This document shows positions 26,501-39,330 of a stretch of DNA of 64,000 bases, in pieces. Every line of letters starts with the position of its first letter. Within the stretch, counting starts at the first letter, position 1. The notes beneath the pieces are model-generated. The model was not told the origin of the DNA. It ran no database searches and was given only the letters and a program-made list of their open reading frames with translations. A program made the translations under genes and the position numbers. This stretch comes from Atrichornis clamosus (taxonomy: Eukaryota; Chordata; Aves; Passeriformes; Menuridae): NCBI GenBank assembly GCA_013400975.1, contig WBMZ01008927.1, positions 62,001 to 126,000 of the forward strand, read 5' to 3'.

Positions 26501-28900
26501 TCCTGTCACTAAAAAAGTAGTGAAATGTAATATTAGAATTATTGTGGTATCAATATGCACATTTTCCAATATGAATGGTGTGCCATAAACATAACTCATT
26601 CTACTGCTGCATGATTATGTTGAAATAATATAACATGGTCATAAATGAAGAGAAATTATGTTGAATTGCTTGCTGTATTGAAATACTATTCAAGAAGATC
26701 AGAATTAAAATAGGGATACTTAGTAAATACTGCAGCAATGGTTTTATTCATTGAAAAGTGTCAATTGCATGTGAAAATGAAACTGCAGATACACTTCAAC
26801 ATTTATCGCGCCAGGTATTTCATTCACATTGTAGAAAATAGCCATATCAATGGCAGAAATGAGGTATGAAGTTAGCTTGTGTAGTGGATAAGGTGGTGGG
26901 AAGAGAAAAAAATTGCACTCTATAAATCTCCAAATGAAAAATAAAATATAGGGCTTCATAATGCCTTATCATTGAGACAAACATATGAACTGGAAGAGCC
27001 AGACAGAAAAATGAATATGCTTATTGTGTCAGATGTGCTCTTTGTATTGGAAAACACTCTACGTAATTCAGACACATTACAGTCTTCTGGCTGTTTATAT
27101 AAAACATGTTACGATCAGCTGTGAGTGAAATAGTTGTGGGTGAGTAAGCAGAATTGTCTCAAGATTAAAACAGACTCTGAAAGATGGGGTCAATCAGTTC
27201 AATTTTTGTTCTCGCCAGTAAGAGATAGTGATTTCCTGGTCAAGTCATTTAACTCAGTTTCATCTCCTTGATCTGTATAACAGATATGCTATTATTAGGT
27301 CCCTCACTGGGATGCTATGTGGTTTAATAGTCTTAACACTGAGGTCCTCAGGTGTAGGGTTCTACATAAACACAACTATTTCTTTTTGACAGATGGCAGC
27401 ACCTTTGATCTTAGACTGCAATTTGCTTCCACTTACAAATTATTTTTCTTTATAGTTCTGGATTGGTAAATGGCCTAGCTTAAAAATTGCTAGATTTTTT
27501 TATTTTCCTGAATGCATGCAACATTGCATCTATTTTTATCAATATAATGGACAAAGGAAAAAATTGAGGACAAAAGTAAGGTGCTAGAGAGTATGCTCAT
27601 AACATACAATTGAGCAGGATGCAGAGATTACAGAATTAACACTAGCTAAGTTCCCTACAGAACAAGGACAACCCAGATAACCTGTCTAGTTATCCAGCAT
27701 TCACAGTGTTCTGAAGACTCACTTGGAACTCTAAGGATTCGCTGTTTCAGCTGGTACCACCTTAAGGAATCAAGCTACTTATCGTGGTGCTGGCTTGCCC
27801 AGTGCAAATTAGTCTGGAAAATACTAGAAGCAAACTACAAAAATCACCAGTCTACTCCTGAAGGTGAAATAAATTTGTTGGAAATTTTCTCCACCAAAAG
27901 CTACAAAACATAGGCACTGTCCAGATGAGACAGCATAAAAGTACAAAAAGACAATTTGCCAGAGGCCCACTTTTTTGTAGACCGTAGAGAGGAAAATTGT
28001 CCTCTCAGATGATGAGGAAATCCGTCTTTGATATCACCAAAATGAAGTATCTGAAAGATGCTTAAATGTATCAAATCATTAAAGTACAGCAAGTGAAAGG
28101 TACTGAAAAATGGCAATACCACATATGCAAAACTGAAGCAGTACAGCAGCACCAGAAAAAGAGCATCATCAATTTTATACAGCCCATATAATAAACATTT
28201 TTATTAAGAATTAAAAATGTCTAGTTATTTACCATATGAGTGATATAACTGCAGGCCAGGAGCCAGTTGGATCTTTCAGAACAATGCATTCAGCCAGCAA
28301 CAAGTACCCTATTCATCAAGTAAAGAGACAAATGTACGACCTGATCCTCTGTGCCAAAGAACTTCGCCCTAATCACGCCCTGCAAAACTTCACCCTCCTT
28401 AAATGGACCTGTCAGGTCCAGCAACAAGGCCATGCAGGAGAGCTGCTTCAAGTCCAAATGAAGGGAAGAAGAAGGTGGGGAACTGCAGAAATCTGTGTTA
28501 TGTTTAAAAGGAAAGTAAATGAATTCTTACATTCTCACTTCTCTACAGAACTTAAGAATGTGCTGGTGAGAGGTCTGCAAGGCCTTTACCAAGTCCAGCA
28601 TTGGTAAACATGAGCTTAGACTGTAAACTGCAAAGTTTTTCAGAATTGTAAACTGCAAAGTTTTTCTGAGCTGCACCTGTTCAGGGAAAATTATTTTTTG
28701 GGAAAGAATAAAATGAAAGAATGAAAGAAACAACAAGAGAGGGAAACCCTAAGGAATTAGTAATTGGAGTAAAATCAAAATGAGAGACAAGATGCATAAA
28801 GGGAGACATACAGACATGAACAAATATTTTGTTTTAAAAAAAACAAGTATGCAATGTGAATGAATACTTGTTGCTACTACAAGCTAACCTGCTTCTAGTG
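20510..28900. other. Non-coding AT-rich region
   Basis: No gene or confident mobile element was recognised across these 8 kb. The longest frames are 107 codons (25654-25977, plus) and 123 codons (28236-28607, plus). Neither matches a family I know, and both are within what chance gives in this much AT-rich DNA. A 25-bp tandem duplication lies at 28.6 kb. Confidence 0.55.
28622..28666. repeat. 25-bp-period tandem duplication
   Basis: The 20-mer tgtaaactgcaaagtttttc occurs at 28622 and again at 28647 without mismatch, with 'agaat' between the copies. It is a small recent-looking duplication. Confidence 0.9.
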
Positions 28901-28954
28901 GGAGCCCTTTGGTAGTAAAGATGACATGCAACCCTGCTCCTAAGAGGCACTAAA

Positions 28955-29105
28955 GTTTATCACCCCGCCTTGGTTGTAAGACACGGATCTAGGTTTCAGC
29001 TTAACACCATCACATGTCGACTGGTGAGCGCAGCAGTGCCTGGATGTGTACTGCAAGAGAGAAAGAGGTAAAGTGAAGGGGAAAGGGCGGGGCCTCTCTC
29101 TCCTC
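28955..29105. promoter_or_regulatory. GC-box-bearing block, weak promoter candidate
   Basis: A canonical Sp1-type GC box (GGGCGGGGCC) lies at about 29087-29096, and CCCCGCC near 28963 is the same motif in the other orientation. A few CpGs (gtcgac, gagcgcagc) occur between them. No clear first exon or TATA box is attached. A promoter or enhancer is possible but a chance GC-rich patch is as likely. Confidence 0.25.
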
Positions 29106-31956
29106 TGCCTGGAGGCTATGCCAGCAGTTTTCTCACTACAAGCATAAATTTAGCAGCACAGCACAGCTGCTCAGTAAAGCCTCTACAGGCATTTTAAGGG
29201 AATCAGACTTCATGGAAAACACTACATGCGTGTGCAGCGGCACATATCTCTTTGCATCACACACCCTGGTATCTGCAACACCTGTCATCTAGCTCACTTG
29301 GCCCTGGACTTTGTCCACAGAATTTTAGTCCGTGACCCAAAGTTAGGGGAATTTCAGCTTTCTCTGGCAGTCTCATAGCCTCTCAGCAGAAGGAAAGTAG
29401 CTTTGGGAATGACACAAGGAGGACACATGGTAAATCAATGGCAAAGACTGTAACCAGGTCACATTGAACAGCATCCTGTGGACAGCCTTTGGGTTTGCTG
29501 TGCAAATAATTTGCCTGGTTGATTCCTGCTCTCCTCTAGGCCAAGTTTTGCAAGCACAGCATAAGTCTGAGGACAAGACTGGTCAAGTAAAGCAGAGTGG
29601 AGCAGCACGTGGGAACACAAATACTGCATGCGTGGGCAGCTTGCCCACACTCCTCCCCCTGGTCACATGTATCCCTTCAAGGAATGGGTGTTTCTTGTTT
29701 GCGCTTTCTTTTTCCTCTGGGCGTGCGGCAGGAGAGAAAGAAAGGAAGCAGCCATCCTCCAATGTTGACTGAGTCTGATTCTTGTCATAGCTCGCTATTA
29801 CAGTGCCCAGGAGGTGGAGAGTTTTTCCATGAAAGCACACCTTGCTGACCATCTAGAGAGATTTCAGTCTGGAAAGGACTGAGCGGATGGAGGTGACTGC
29901 TGTTTCTGCCAGTCAGCAAAAAGGATACTAGGAAGAAGGGCAGAGATTTCTTGTTTAAAGGGATTGAGAGGATAGATTTGGAGGGTGCAAAGGAATCCAG
30001 AAGCACAAATCTAAGTCACTGGGTGCCTAAGAGGTACTGATTTCCTTGGTGTGGGAACAGGCCGTCACTTGCAGATATAAACTGTGATGAGGCTTTTGCA
30101 GAGATTAATGTTGGAATGACTAAAAGTCCTCTATCACCTGGTAAAGGTTATTCCTCCTGTAACCCCTGAATTTTAAATGGTTCCTTGTGACCTTACAAAG
30201 GGATCCTATGGCATTTTACACACTGATGCCAACCTGAACTCACAGACAGACCTGAGGCTAGCCAATATCCAGCAAGAATACAGAACCTCACTGGGACTTC
30301 TGTGCATGTTATGGTTGTCAGAGTACTTGTCAAAACAGATCCTGCCAAAAAACCCCCTCATACTTAGCAGGTTATAGGAGACCTTAGAGACTGCAGCAAT
30401 GGTAGGGTAGGGTAGCTTAATTTGCATGGGGTGGGCTCCCCAGAGGATGGCACAATGAAAACTGCACTGAAATCCAAATGCTAAATAATTTCCAGTAACA
30501 AACACAAATTTTAAAAAATCAACACATTGCATTTAGAAAAATGCAAGCCACTACAGTCTAAGAAAAAGCAGATATAGCGAGAAGGAGCAACATGGAAAGT
30601 AATTACAGCAGAAGGGCCCCAAGATGGAAACAAGAAATGCAAGGTAACACTTGAGCATACAGTGCAGTTTTGAAATGTTGTTTTAGAGCCAGAACCTTGC
30701 TGCTCTGAAGCTTCATCTCATTATGATTCTTGCCCCAAACCAAGGCTCTGCTTGGATTTCATCTTCCATTGGAGTGAATGTAACAAGGCAGCACATGGTA
30801 GAAATTAGCAATGAACCACTAAAGAGAAAAAGGCACCCCAGCAACAACTACGCTGGTAGCAATTTCAAATGTAAACATCTTAGTTTTCTACCAAAGTATT
30901 TGGGGTGGTATTGCCTTGTTGCTTTTTTTTTAATCAAAATCAAAACTCTTGCAGAACTTTTGAAATTGTTTGTTCAGTCAGAAAAGAATTTTTTACCAAA
31001 AGCTATGTTAGAAAATCCTGGCCTTAGCAGTTGACATATATGGATGAAAAATTAAATAAGACTCTGAGGCTTGAGATTCTCAACACATTTGAGATTTTAC
31101 TTAGATGTTTGTTGAACTCTTTTCATTTTATTGGTTCACTGATCACTTTTTAAAAGCAACAGCTCTAATTTTACTGGAATGCTAACAGTCAAAAAACTTC
31201 CAACAGCACTGAGCAGAATTTTAGAAGGGAAAATACAGACAAAACACCAGAGAAAAGAGATGCGTCAAACTGGGCAGTATTATCTTAAGTAAAACAGTTA
31301 AACTTACTGTTCTCTTATTAGAAATTAGAAATTCTTACTAGAAAATGTATCTACCCTACCATAACAATGTTACATGGTCATCAGGAATAGCTCTTCTCTA
31401 ATTAGGATTGTCTCTGACCAAAGAGATCAGATGCATTAAAGCAGTGCAGCTTAATATTTGAAAGTACCTTTCCGTGTCAGTCTGTAAAAACCATGTGAAC
31501 ACGTGTCTCATTGACAGCACTGCAGGGGCTCACACAGAGCATAACACTGACTTATCTGTAGAAGGAAGATGAAATACAGCCAGGTGATGCATTATGCCTT
31601 TCTCTTGGAAAAATATCACAAATTAAATTATTTTCCTTTGCTGCACAAATACTTTCATACCAGCTGAGTAAGATAATATTTACTAATGTACAGCATTCAT
31701 ATCTGAGTTTCCATGTGCCCACTGCAATTTGGGCTTGGCTTTCTGACACTTTCAGTGAGATATTAAACTTGTTTCAACTGCAAAAAAATGCAAATCTTCC
31801 ATTTGCCTCCTCCAGTTTGGATTTTAGAGACATATAAATAACTTTGAGAGTTTGGGCACAGTGCCTGTTTTTCACTGCTTACTTTATGTTAGGAACATGA
31901 GTGGTACAGTCAAAATAATGAAAACCAATTATATTACCTTGTAAATTATAGCACTT

Positions 31957-31980
31957 AAAAAATAAAATAAAATAAAATAA
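31957..31980. repeat. (AAAAT)n microsatellite
   Basis: About four to five tandem AAAAT/AATAA units in a row make a simple pentanucleotide repeat. Confidence 0.85.
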
Positions 31981-34702
31981 GGAGCGGTAAGAGACAAACA
32001 ACATATTGTAAACATTTTGGCCCCTGTGCTCTAAATTGTATTTAAATCTAAACATTTTAGAGTGAAAATTTTCATATCATATGGCTAATGTCCGAAGTAG
32101 TAGAATCCTGTTTTCCAGACATCCTGAGGTGAAAGATGTGGAGACCAAAGTAGGAGGATATACTCTTGCCCTGAGAAGCATGGCTTAGAGACTTTGGTAC
32201 AGAGCTTGGATTGTTCCACCATTTGTGCCCTTTTCTTTCATCATTTTCCCTGGCCTGAAAAAAGCTGGCAAAGCTTAGGCCAAATTTTGTCTTTAATGTG
32301 CAATTGCCCATGTGACCTTAGAGGAGATATGATTAGTCTAGAATTCTATACAGAAACGAAACTACAGCTTTGAAAATGGGAACAATGACTTAAAAGCACA
32401 GATGAACCTCATGCTGAGATACTTAACTGATGTATGAAAAGTCATAATAACAGCAATGAAAAATCTCCAGTATAGATATATTTCTGGGAGTGGTACTTAT
32501 ATTAAATTAACTGTAGTGGAAACTTTTACTTCAGAATGTGGGAAGATCTGGCCCACACCACTTAGAAGGAATTGCTATTTCTCCGTAAGGGGTAAGACAG
32601 GTGAGCATCACCTCACTTGCATCTTGGTGTGTAGTTTCCTAAAGGTATATGTAAGTCTAGTGACATTAGGCAATGAACTCCAGTTGAAGTGTCCTCAGGA
32701 GAAAGTGTTCCATCACAACACACATTATGCAGCAGCAACAGAACAAACTTCATCACCCTGGGAACTCTGCTGCTCTCCAGAAGGAAGGCATGGCAAGAAC
32801 AGAGAGCTCTGCTTCACCTTCACCAAGCAGCCTGTGCATGCTGGATCCAGAAGAAAAACAACACTGGGACCTTGGAACAATATTACAGCCACTGATGTCT
32901 GCTACTAGTTACTGCTATCACTACCCATATTCACTAGATTATCTTACACATGTTTCACCACCAGTTAGCTGTGCATATAGTCCCAGGAGAATGGGCATCC
33001 TTTTACAAAGCTGAAGCCTAATCCTGCTTGCTCTGTAGGAACATAATCAGACCCATTTACTCATGTAAAAGTGTCTTTTTCTTTTCACATGCAGAAGTCC
33101 TGGAACTCACACAGCACAAACAGCATTTAGGTTCTCCTACATAATTTTAAAAAACTACATCAAACAATTCATTTCCCCTTCTGAGGAATGGAAAAATGCA
33201 AAATGTCCAAATCCCAAAATGTGCCCTGTTAAGCATGATGTAGAGGAAGTTTTTATGCATTTACTATCTCCCATCTTCCTACCTCCAAAATACCCATTTA
33301 CTTTTTTCTTTAACTCTGCTCACCAGCTTCAAATGCTGTGTTAACAACACTGAAGTTGCTAATAACTACCTACTTCCTTCCCTGAGAAGAAGTGGATAGT
33401 ATCAAGCTCAGCCTGATACATCAGTCACTACTGTGTGTAAGTGTAAAGATGCATGTACAGCAGTATGTTCCATTCATGTATTATTATTCTAATTTATAGG
33501 AAGACATTTACACAATAAAATCCTCCCCAGTTAATTGCACTTAGAAATCTATCACAAAGCTGCAATGAAATATCCAGAGTTCTGCCAGCAATGTAAGAAT
33601 AATCACATATTTGCAAGGTTGCCACAAAACAACACAATGCATAGTTGTCCACAATGTTCAATATTGCAATGAAAAGCACAAACTGTAGTTCAAATATGTC
33701 TTCACCATGAATGCATTGGGTCATTTACCTTAACAATGTGAACGTGCTCTCATTATTATGTTCAACTTGATTAGTGTGTAGTCTAACATTTAAAAGTGCA
33801 CTTCAGATGAAAGAAGGTATGAATGCATGATTGGTCCTAATAAATTGAGCAACTCCCTAATGAACTGCAAGGGATCTATAAGAAACTGATAGACACTGTA
33901 CAGAGACACTCATAACTAGAAAAAAATGGCAATAGCAAAGGGAAGACAAAGTGCACTCTCCTATGAAACAAAGAAATAGACCCTATCAGCCCACCTCAAA
34001 TTTGCAAAAGCTAAATAGTAATAGATGGTATCCCTTTCAGCATTAGAAGTGACAATAAAAGTAGTGAGAGTAGCTTTGGTACTGATGCTCTGCAGCAGCA
34101 TCTGCTGGTTACTACAAAGAGAGCCAGCATCTCCTTCAAAAATTGAGAAGATACCACTGGGTAGAGGGGCATGATTTTCCTCATGCTGGAATGGTCCACT
34201 GGACACAATATAGGATTAATCTTAAGGAAAGAAGAGTATAGCTCTGAGTAAATTGTGCCATGCCTCAGTCTTTCTGCCTGTAACTCGAAATTGTTCAAGA
34301 ACCTCAGCTGAAAGCACTCAGCATTTTATGATGCTGTTAAATCTTCACCACTGACACTGTTACAAAGAAAGGGAAAAAAGAGAATATTTGATGCAAGAGA
34401 GAAGCCAACATTTGCAGATGTTACGCAGAATAGGAGGGAGTATATTTGCTTGGACAAGAAACAACAGAGGGAATTCCCTCTGGAGAGAAAATTAATAGAA
34501 AGCACAAAATGTCTGGATGTTTGCATGGTATATCATGGGCATGTAAAGCTGGAGAATGGACTACATGGCTACCCTTGTACGGTGATGAACCAGCAGTCAA
34601 ATTTCTGAGGCACCAATGCCTTATTTTTTTTTCATTCAGAAAAAGCCATGAATTCTGCAGTAGTTTCCAATATGAACAATCTCTTTCTGCCTGAAGGGCA
34701 AT

Positions 34703-34750
34703 CTTTCTGTTTAGTCCACTTTGAAGTGGACTAAGTTAGACTGCAGAAAG
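34703..34750. repeat. Near-perfect palindrome / hairpin
   Basis: The arms ttagtccactt (34711-34721) and aagtggactaa (34724-34734) are exact reverse complements separated by only two bases. Outside them, ctttctg (34703-34709) and cagaaag (34744-34750) are also exact reverse complements, with unequal gaps of 1 and 9 bases. Folded, this gives an 11-bp inner stem and a 7-bp outer stem around an internal bulge. The loop is too tight for a normal microRNA precursor; a cruciform or decayed inverted-repeat element is more likely. Confidence 0.8.
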
Positions 34751-35354
34751 GCATTTATTGGGGGGACTGGGGGGAATAAGTCCATTGTGAAAGGCAGTGT
34801 CAAAGAGCTATTTCAATTTAAGCCTTCTTCTCTTTCACAAAAGCTTTCTCTGCCAGGTGAAACCCTCAGTGTTGGTGGAGCCAGCTGAGGATGTCTATGC
34901 ACAGCACAGTGTAGAGTGCAGCTGTTTCTGAATAGGTTAGATTGGATACAACAAGCAGTTAAGGTGCAATGGCTCAGCCCTCCCAAACCCCTTACATTGT
35001 AATATTCTACTTCTTCAGTATTGTCATATTGCTTTCAATACCTGGCCTAATCTGATCCATTTCCTTACTGCATATCACATTTGAAGCAATAGGGTGAAAT
35101 GGTCTTTCATCAGCCTGAGAAAAAAATCTTCTGTTTATATACTGCCCATGTGTTTCTGGCTGAATATACCTGCAAAATGCCTAAATAGCTGAAAACATTC
35201 CCACTTAACAGAAATTAATTTTTTTAATAGTTGAAAGTAAGCAAAAAGTCCCAAACAAAATCCTATCATAGCATCTTTTCTGGCACTCTTTCTAAACGGG
35301 TGTGCCTTTCTCTACTGACAAGAGGGACACAAAAGCCCTCTCAGACACAGTGAT

Positions 35355-35440
35355 TCTTAGGATGTGCTGTGCAGGACCAGGAGTTGTACTGGATGATCCT
35401 GATTGTTCCCTTCCAACTCAGCATATTCTATGATTCTGTT
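35355..35440 (+). mobile_element. CR1 LINE 3'-end fragment
   Basis: The stretch carries gtgctgtgcaggaccaggag, tggatgatcc and ttcccttccaactcagcata, and ends in two imperfect copies of the terminal octamer (attctatg, attctgtt). This is the standard avian CR1 3' end in plus orientation. The copy is 5'-truncated to under 100 bp and non-coding. Confidence 0.92.
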
Positions 35441-35844
35441 AATATGGTGCAGGTCTAAAGAGATGGTGGAAAGAACACCGCAGCAAACTTGGCATACTGG
35501 AGAAATTGTTCAGTGCTTCAGTCTGCTCTTCTATAAAACAGGACTGATTATGTGTTTTGGTAATGATAAAGTAAAACAACAAATTCTAAGGGTTCCGTGC
35601 TATTGCTACTTCCCAAATTAGCACAATAGGTCGGATAGCTCTTCAGTTCCTTGGGAACAAAAAACCTCACACTTAAACTAAACAAGTGAGGACACAGGTA
35701 TTCTTCCCACCACACAATTGGTGAAGTTTTGGGTTGAGTCAACCTTCCATTTTGTTATGCAAAACTAGAGCTTCACATTTCCTTGTGGCCCTACATTTTT
35801 GGATAGCTGTTGGAGAGAGGCAAATTCAGCTGGTCAAGTAACCA

Positions 35845-36005
35845 TGACTGCAGCGTATAACTACGCCTCCGTGCCCGCTACAGCACGGCGGCTCTGGGGA
35901 TCTCTGAGCCACAACGCACCGGGGTCTGTGGCTGCAGCTACATTGTGTCTGCTCTTAGCAAGCCCAGTGCTTATGACTCACAGAAACTCACACGCGTGTG
36001 TGAAT
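35845..36005. promoter_or_regulatory. Small CpG cluster
   Basis: Eight CpGs fall in about 90 bp (roughly 35850-35930), with one more in a CACACGCGTGTG palindrome near 35990, in surroundings that are almost CpG-free. It is too short for a standard CpG island. A 69-codon plus-strand frame (35799-36008) crosses it; I do not recognise the product. It could be a small promoter, a first exon or the GC-rich remnant of an insertion. Confidence 0.3.
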
Positions 36006-36009
36006 TAAT

Positions 36010-38270
36010 GGCTTTTCAATTGACAGCGAGGGAGCAAAAAATCATCCACAAAAGAAAAGCTTAGCTACTTACATTATAGTCTCACACATTTTACTATGTG
36101 TTTACTGTCAGAATGTGTTGTAGTTAATATCTGAATTTCTGCCAGACTGCTGACAGACAGAATATGATCTATCTTAAGATTTTTTTTTTCAAGTGACAAC
36201 TGCTAGTCTGTAAATACTGTGTGCAATAATAGAAGCATTAATTTGACATAGCTATATGTTTCATAAATGTTTGTAGTTTCCTTAAATTTTTCATTCTCTT
36301 TGCAATTCCAATCAGCAAATGCATGATCATTAATGTCTGGAGTTGCTACAGCATATTTTAAGATACAAAAATTATAGGAAATATTAGTTCATTGCTGTTG
36401 TTTAAATAGTGCTTTGTTGTCTAGTAGCTTTAGATTTATGTATAGTTCCTCTTAAAATCAGACACAAACCTGAAATCTCTACACACACCATGACAAAGGA
36501 CACTAAAGAAAATCAGAGCAAGGGAGCACAGTGGAAATCTGATAAACTTTTCCAGCTAGTTACAAGCTTATCTCTCTATAAGGCAAACAAAAGTAAATGA
36601 AAGCGCTCTAGATCCAAGCCACAGTAGAATTTCCTTTCCCTAAGTTTCACGGTACAATTTCTTCACTCCCCAGGTTTTACACAGCATGTTTATACTTTTA
36701 AAACTTCAAAATGATCCATATACTGCAGGGGACTTAAATGGCATGCACAAGGCATCCTAGGGCATTCTCTACCCTATTTCTTATTTGTATCTCCTGGAGC
36801 CCAATTCTTTAAATAACAACATCAAAATCATTACATTCTACTGCCTTTCATGGCTGTTGCAGTTTTCTTGTATTTCCCTGTCTGTTTTAGAGCATACTGT
36901 GAGATAGCTTTGGATTATGTAATGAACATCCTTAACCCAAAAAAACACCACTCAAAAAGGACTCTTTATCTTCATTGTCTCTGCTAGGGCACCTATCATA
37001 CATCCATCCTATTTAAAAACAATGAACATTATTAAATTTTATTGGTTTTAGTAGAGCTGTATTTGGAAGAGTCATTTCCTGCCTTGATTCCTTTAAACTT
37101 CCATGAGCTAAAGGAGAGTACATGTACTTTTGTAGGATGGCAAAACAGAGCCATGAGAAATCTTAGTCTGTAGTCAGCCCTATTCAACTCTTTTTTTTTC
37201 CCCTTCACTGAGCTTTGCATAAAGCTAACCCAAACCCACATGGATTTCTATAATATCCAAAAAGAATGACAATGACTGATGTGATGTAGGTGGAAACTGC
37301 CTGAAGAAACCTAAATTGTAACAGGAAAAAAAAAATTGACATTTTAGATTTTAAATGTTACACAGTTTTTATAAAGCCTCAGTCAATTTATTTTATTTAT
37401 TCTAATGAAGAGCATTACAACTGCTTTACTGCACTGAAGCAAGCATCGATCACACCATTAATCACACCTTGTGAATAGTCACAAATCAAGTTCTAACAGC
37501 AAGCACTGAATCAGGAGCAATGAAGCATAAACTCCTTCACAATTTATGATCTCTCCAATTGCATCTTTTCAACCATTAAATTGCAAGATACCATAAATTT
37601 TTATCTTCTTCACTTCAGTCACATTATTGATTCTGCCTTGTGAAATATAGAATAGCTGTAAATCTAAGCTATTGAATTAAATTTAAAGTCTTGACTTCAG
37701 AAAAGAAACCCAACACACTGCCATGGCTGTTAATTTACACTGAGGAACAAATGATAGAAACATTAAAATTTAAATGGACAACAGGGATTTCAAAGAGCCA
37801 CAGTTCTGTCAATCCTAGTCCTTGTCAACCTTGAGGGTTTTTCTTTTAGCCAAATTTAGATCACAAAGTATAATAAAATAAAAGCTCCAGGTGGTTGCAG
37901 AACAGATAATTCTTGCAAACAAGTAAATGATTAAGAGGGTAAATCAAAGCTACTGAATAAATGTTTAGGTTTAAATAACTTCACGGAATTCAGCACAATT
38001 TACCTAATTACAAGGCTGAGGGGCTATAATACAAATAAAATTGGCATGCTAGTGGTAGCACATTTTTATTTCACTTTACTAGTGAAAAGATCAGATCCCT
38101 TAATATGCCCACAAGATTCTCTCTAGAATATCACAGGCAGGTCCTTCAGGGAATTGTGCATCCATCAGAAATGAAAAGAAAGATCCAACAAAGTGGAAGC
38201 CTTTATGAAACAGTGGGAACAATATATGCAGATAGAAATAGAAGCTCCCAAGGGACTGGAAGGGTATTAA
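36010..38270. other. Non-coding AT-rich region
   Basis: I see no gene or recognisable repeat. Short T and A runs occur (for example near 36181 and 37328). Nothing else stands out. Confidence 0.55.
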
Positions 38271-39330
38271 AGTAGACCTGGAAAATATGTTTTGGAAGAA
38301 AACAGCGGTCCTGCTGGAAAAGAGGGAGTTTCATGATGCTGTTGTGGTTTGCCCCTGTGAAAGTGATGTCTGGCCCAAACCAAATGCCAGGTGCTAGTTG
38401 CTGTTGCTCAACATGTCCCAGCTTCCCAGCTTTCTGGGTGCCTGGACAGAGCATACAGTCCTCTCTCAGACTCTGATGTATTTCTCCCTACTGCTCCTGG
38501 GAAACTGAGTTGGTTCCCTAGAGGCTCATTGCCTTCAAGGTGAAGGCCTTATGCCAGCATGGCAAAACACTCTTCTGCCATTTCCATCCCCAGCAAAGGA
38601 GCCCCTGCCTGACCGTGAATGTGCTCCTGGGTGTACAATTCCCTGCCTTGCTCAGTGTCCTCCAAGTCCCTCCTGCATGGACCACAAAGTCATCCTCACC
38701 ACAAGCTCAGAAAGACATCATCTGTGACACAGTTTATTGGGTTCAGAGGCTGCAATCAGCTCTCTGGCACATGGCTTATGTAAATCCCACGCCTTAGGAA
38801 AAGGCCATATAGCTATTTGCTGCTGGGAGGAGGAGAAGAAGAGCAGACAGAGGCAGGGTGCTTCACTGCTGTCTGGACCTCCCACATCACCCTGCCCAGC
38901 TGTAGTGCCTGGACCTTGGTTTCCATATGGCAGAAATGGAACAAAGCAATTTTTCCCTTCCAGTGAGTCGGCAGCAGGAAGGTCCAATGGCCACCCACCA
39001 TAGCTATCCTGAGAAAGGAGAAGGGAATGAGAAGTGAAGGAAACAGAGCAGAGGCCACAGGCAAGGCAAGAGCTGGCAAGGCAGGCAGGCCTCTCTCCTC
39101 TCCAGGTGTGCAGGGTGTGGAATGGGGAATTTCATCTCCAGGAGCAGTTCCACATCAGGACCACTGCCAGGAGCAAGCTCCTTGAGCTCCCAGTGATGGC
39201 TGCCTACTCTGCTCACAGATGTATATGGAGGAGGCTGGGGTGAAAACAGGGGTGGAACAGATAGACGAGTCTCTGGCAAACAATTCAACCTCCAGGGAAA
39301 GAGGAAGCTAGGCCTCCTGGCCCAGGCTCT
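38270..39330. other. Unassigned GC-richer kilobase
   Basis: Base composition rises well above the surroundings, with many CTG, CAG and CCT words but few CpGs, so it is not a CpG island. Overlapping open frames of 83-94 codons occur on both strands, as expected where stop codons are rarer because of composition. I recognise no protein or repeat family. A diverged LTR, an untranslated exon of a non-coding transcript, or simple compositional variation are all possible. Confidence 0.4.

Larger units (their letters stand above)
29150..35350. other. Non-coding region
   Basis: No gene was recognised. The block 29.2-30.0 kb is GC-richer than average, with overlapping short frames on both strands. 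The longest open frame of the window (150 codons, 32456-32908, plus) lies here; it has no domain, signal peptide or repeat that I recognise. An (AAAAT)n microsatellite lies near 31.96 kb and a striking palindrome at 34.7 kb. Confidence 0.55.

Noticed and set aside
38718..39288. Several overlapping 80-94-codon frames on both strands as genes
   Set aside because: Overlap on opposite strands in a GC-richer patch is expected from fewer stop codons; none looks like a known protein.
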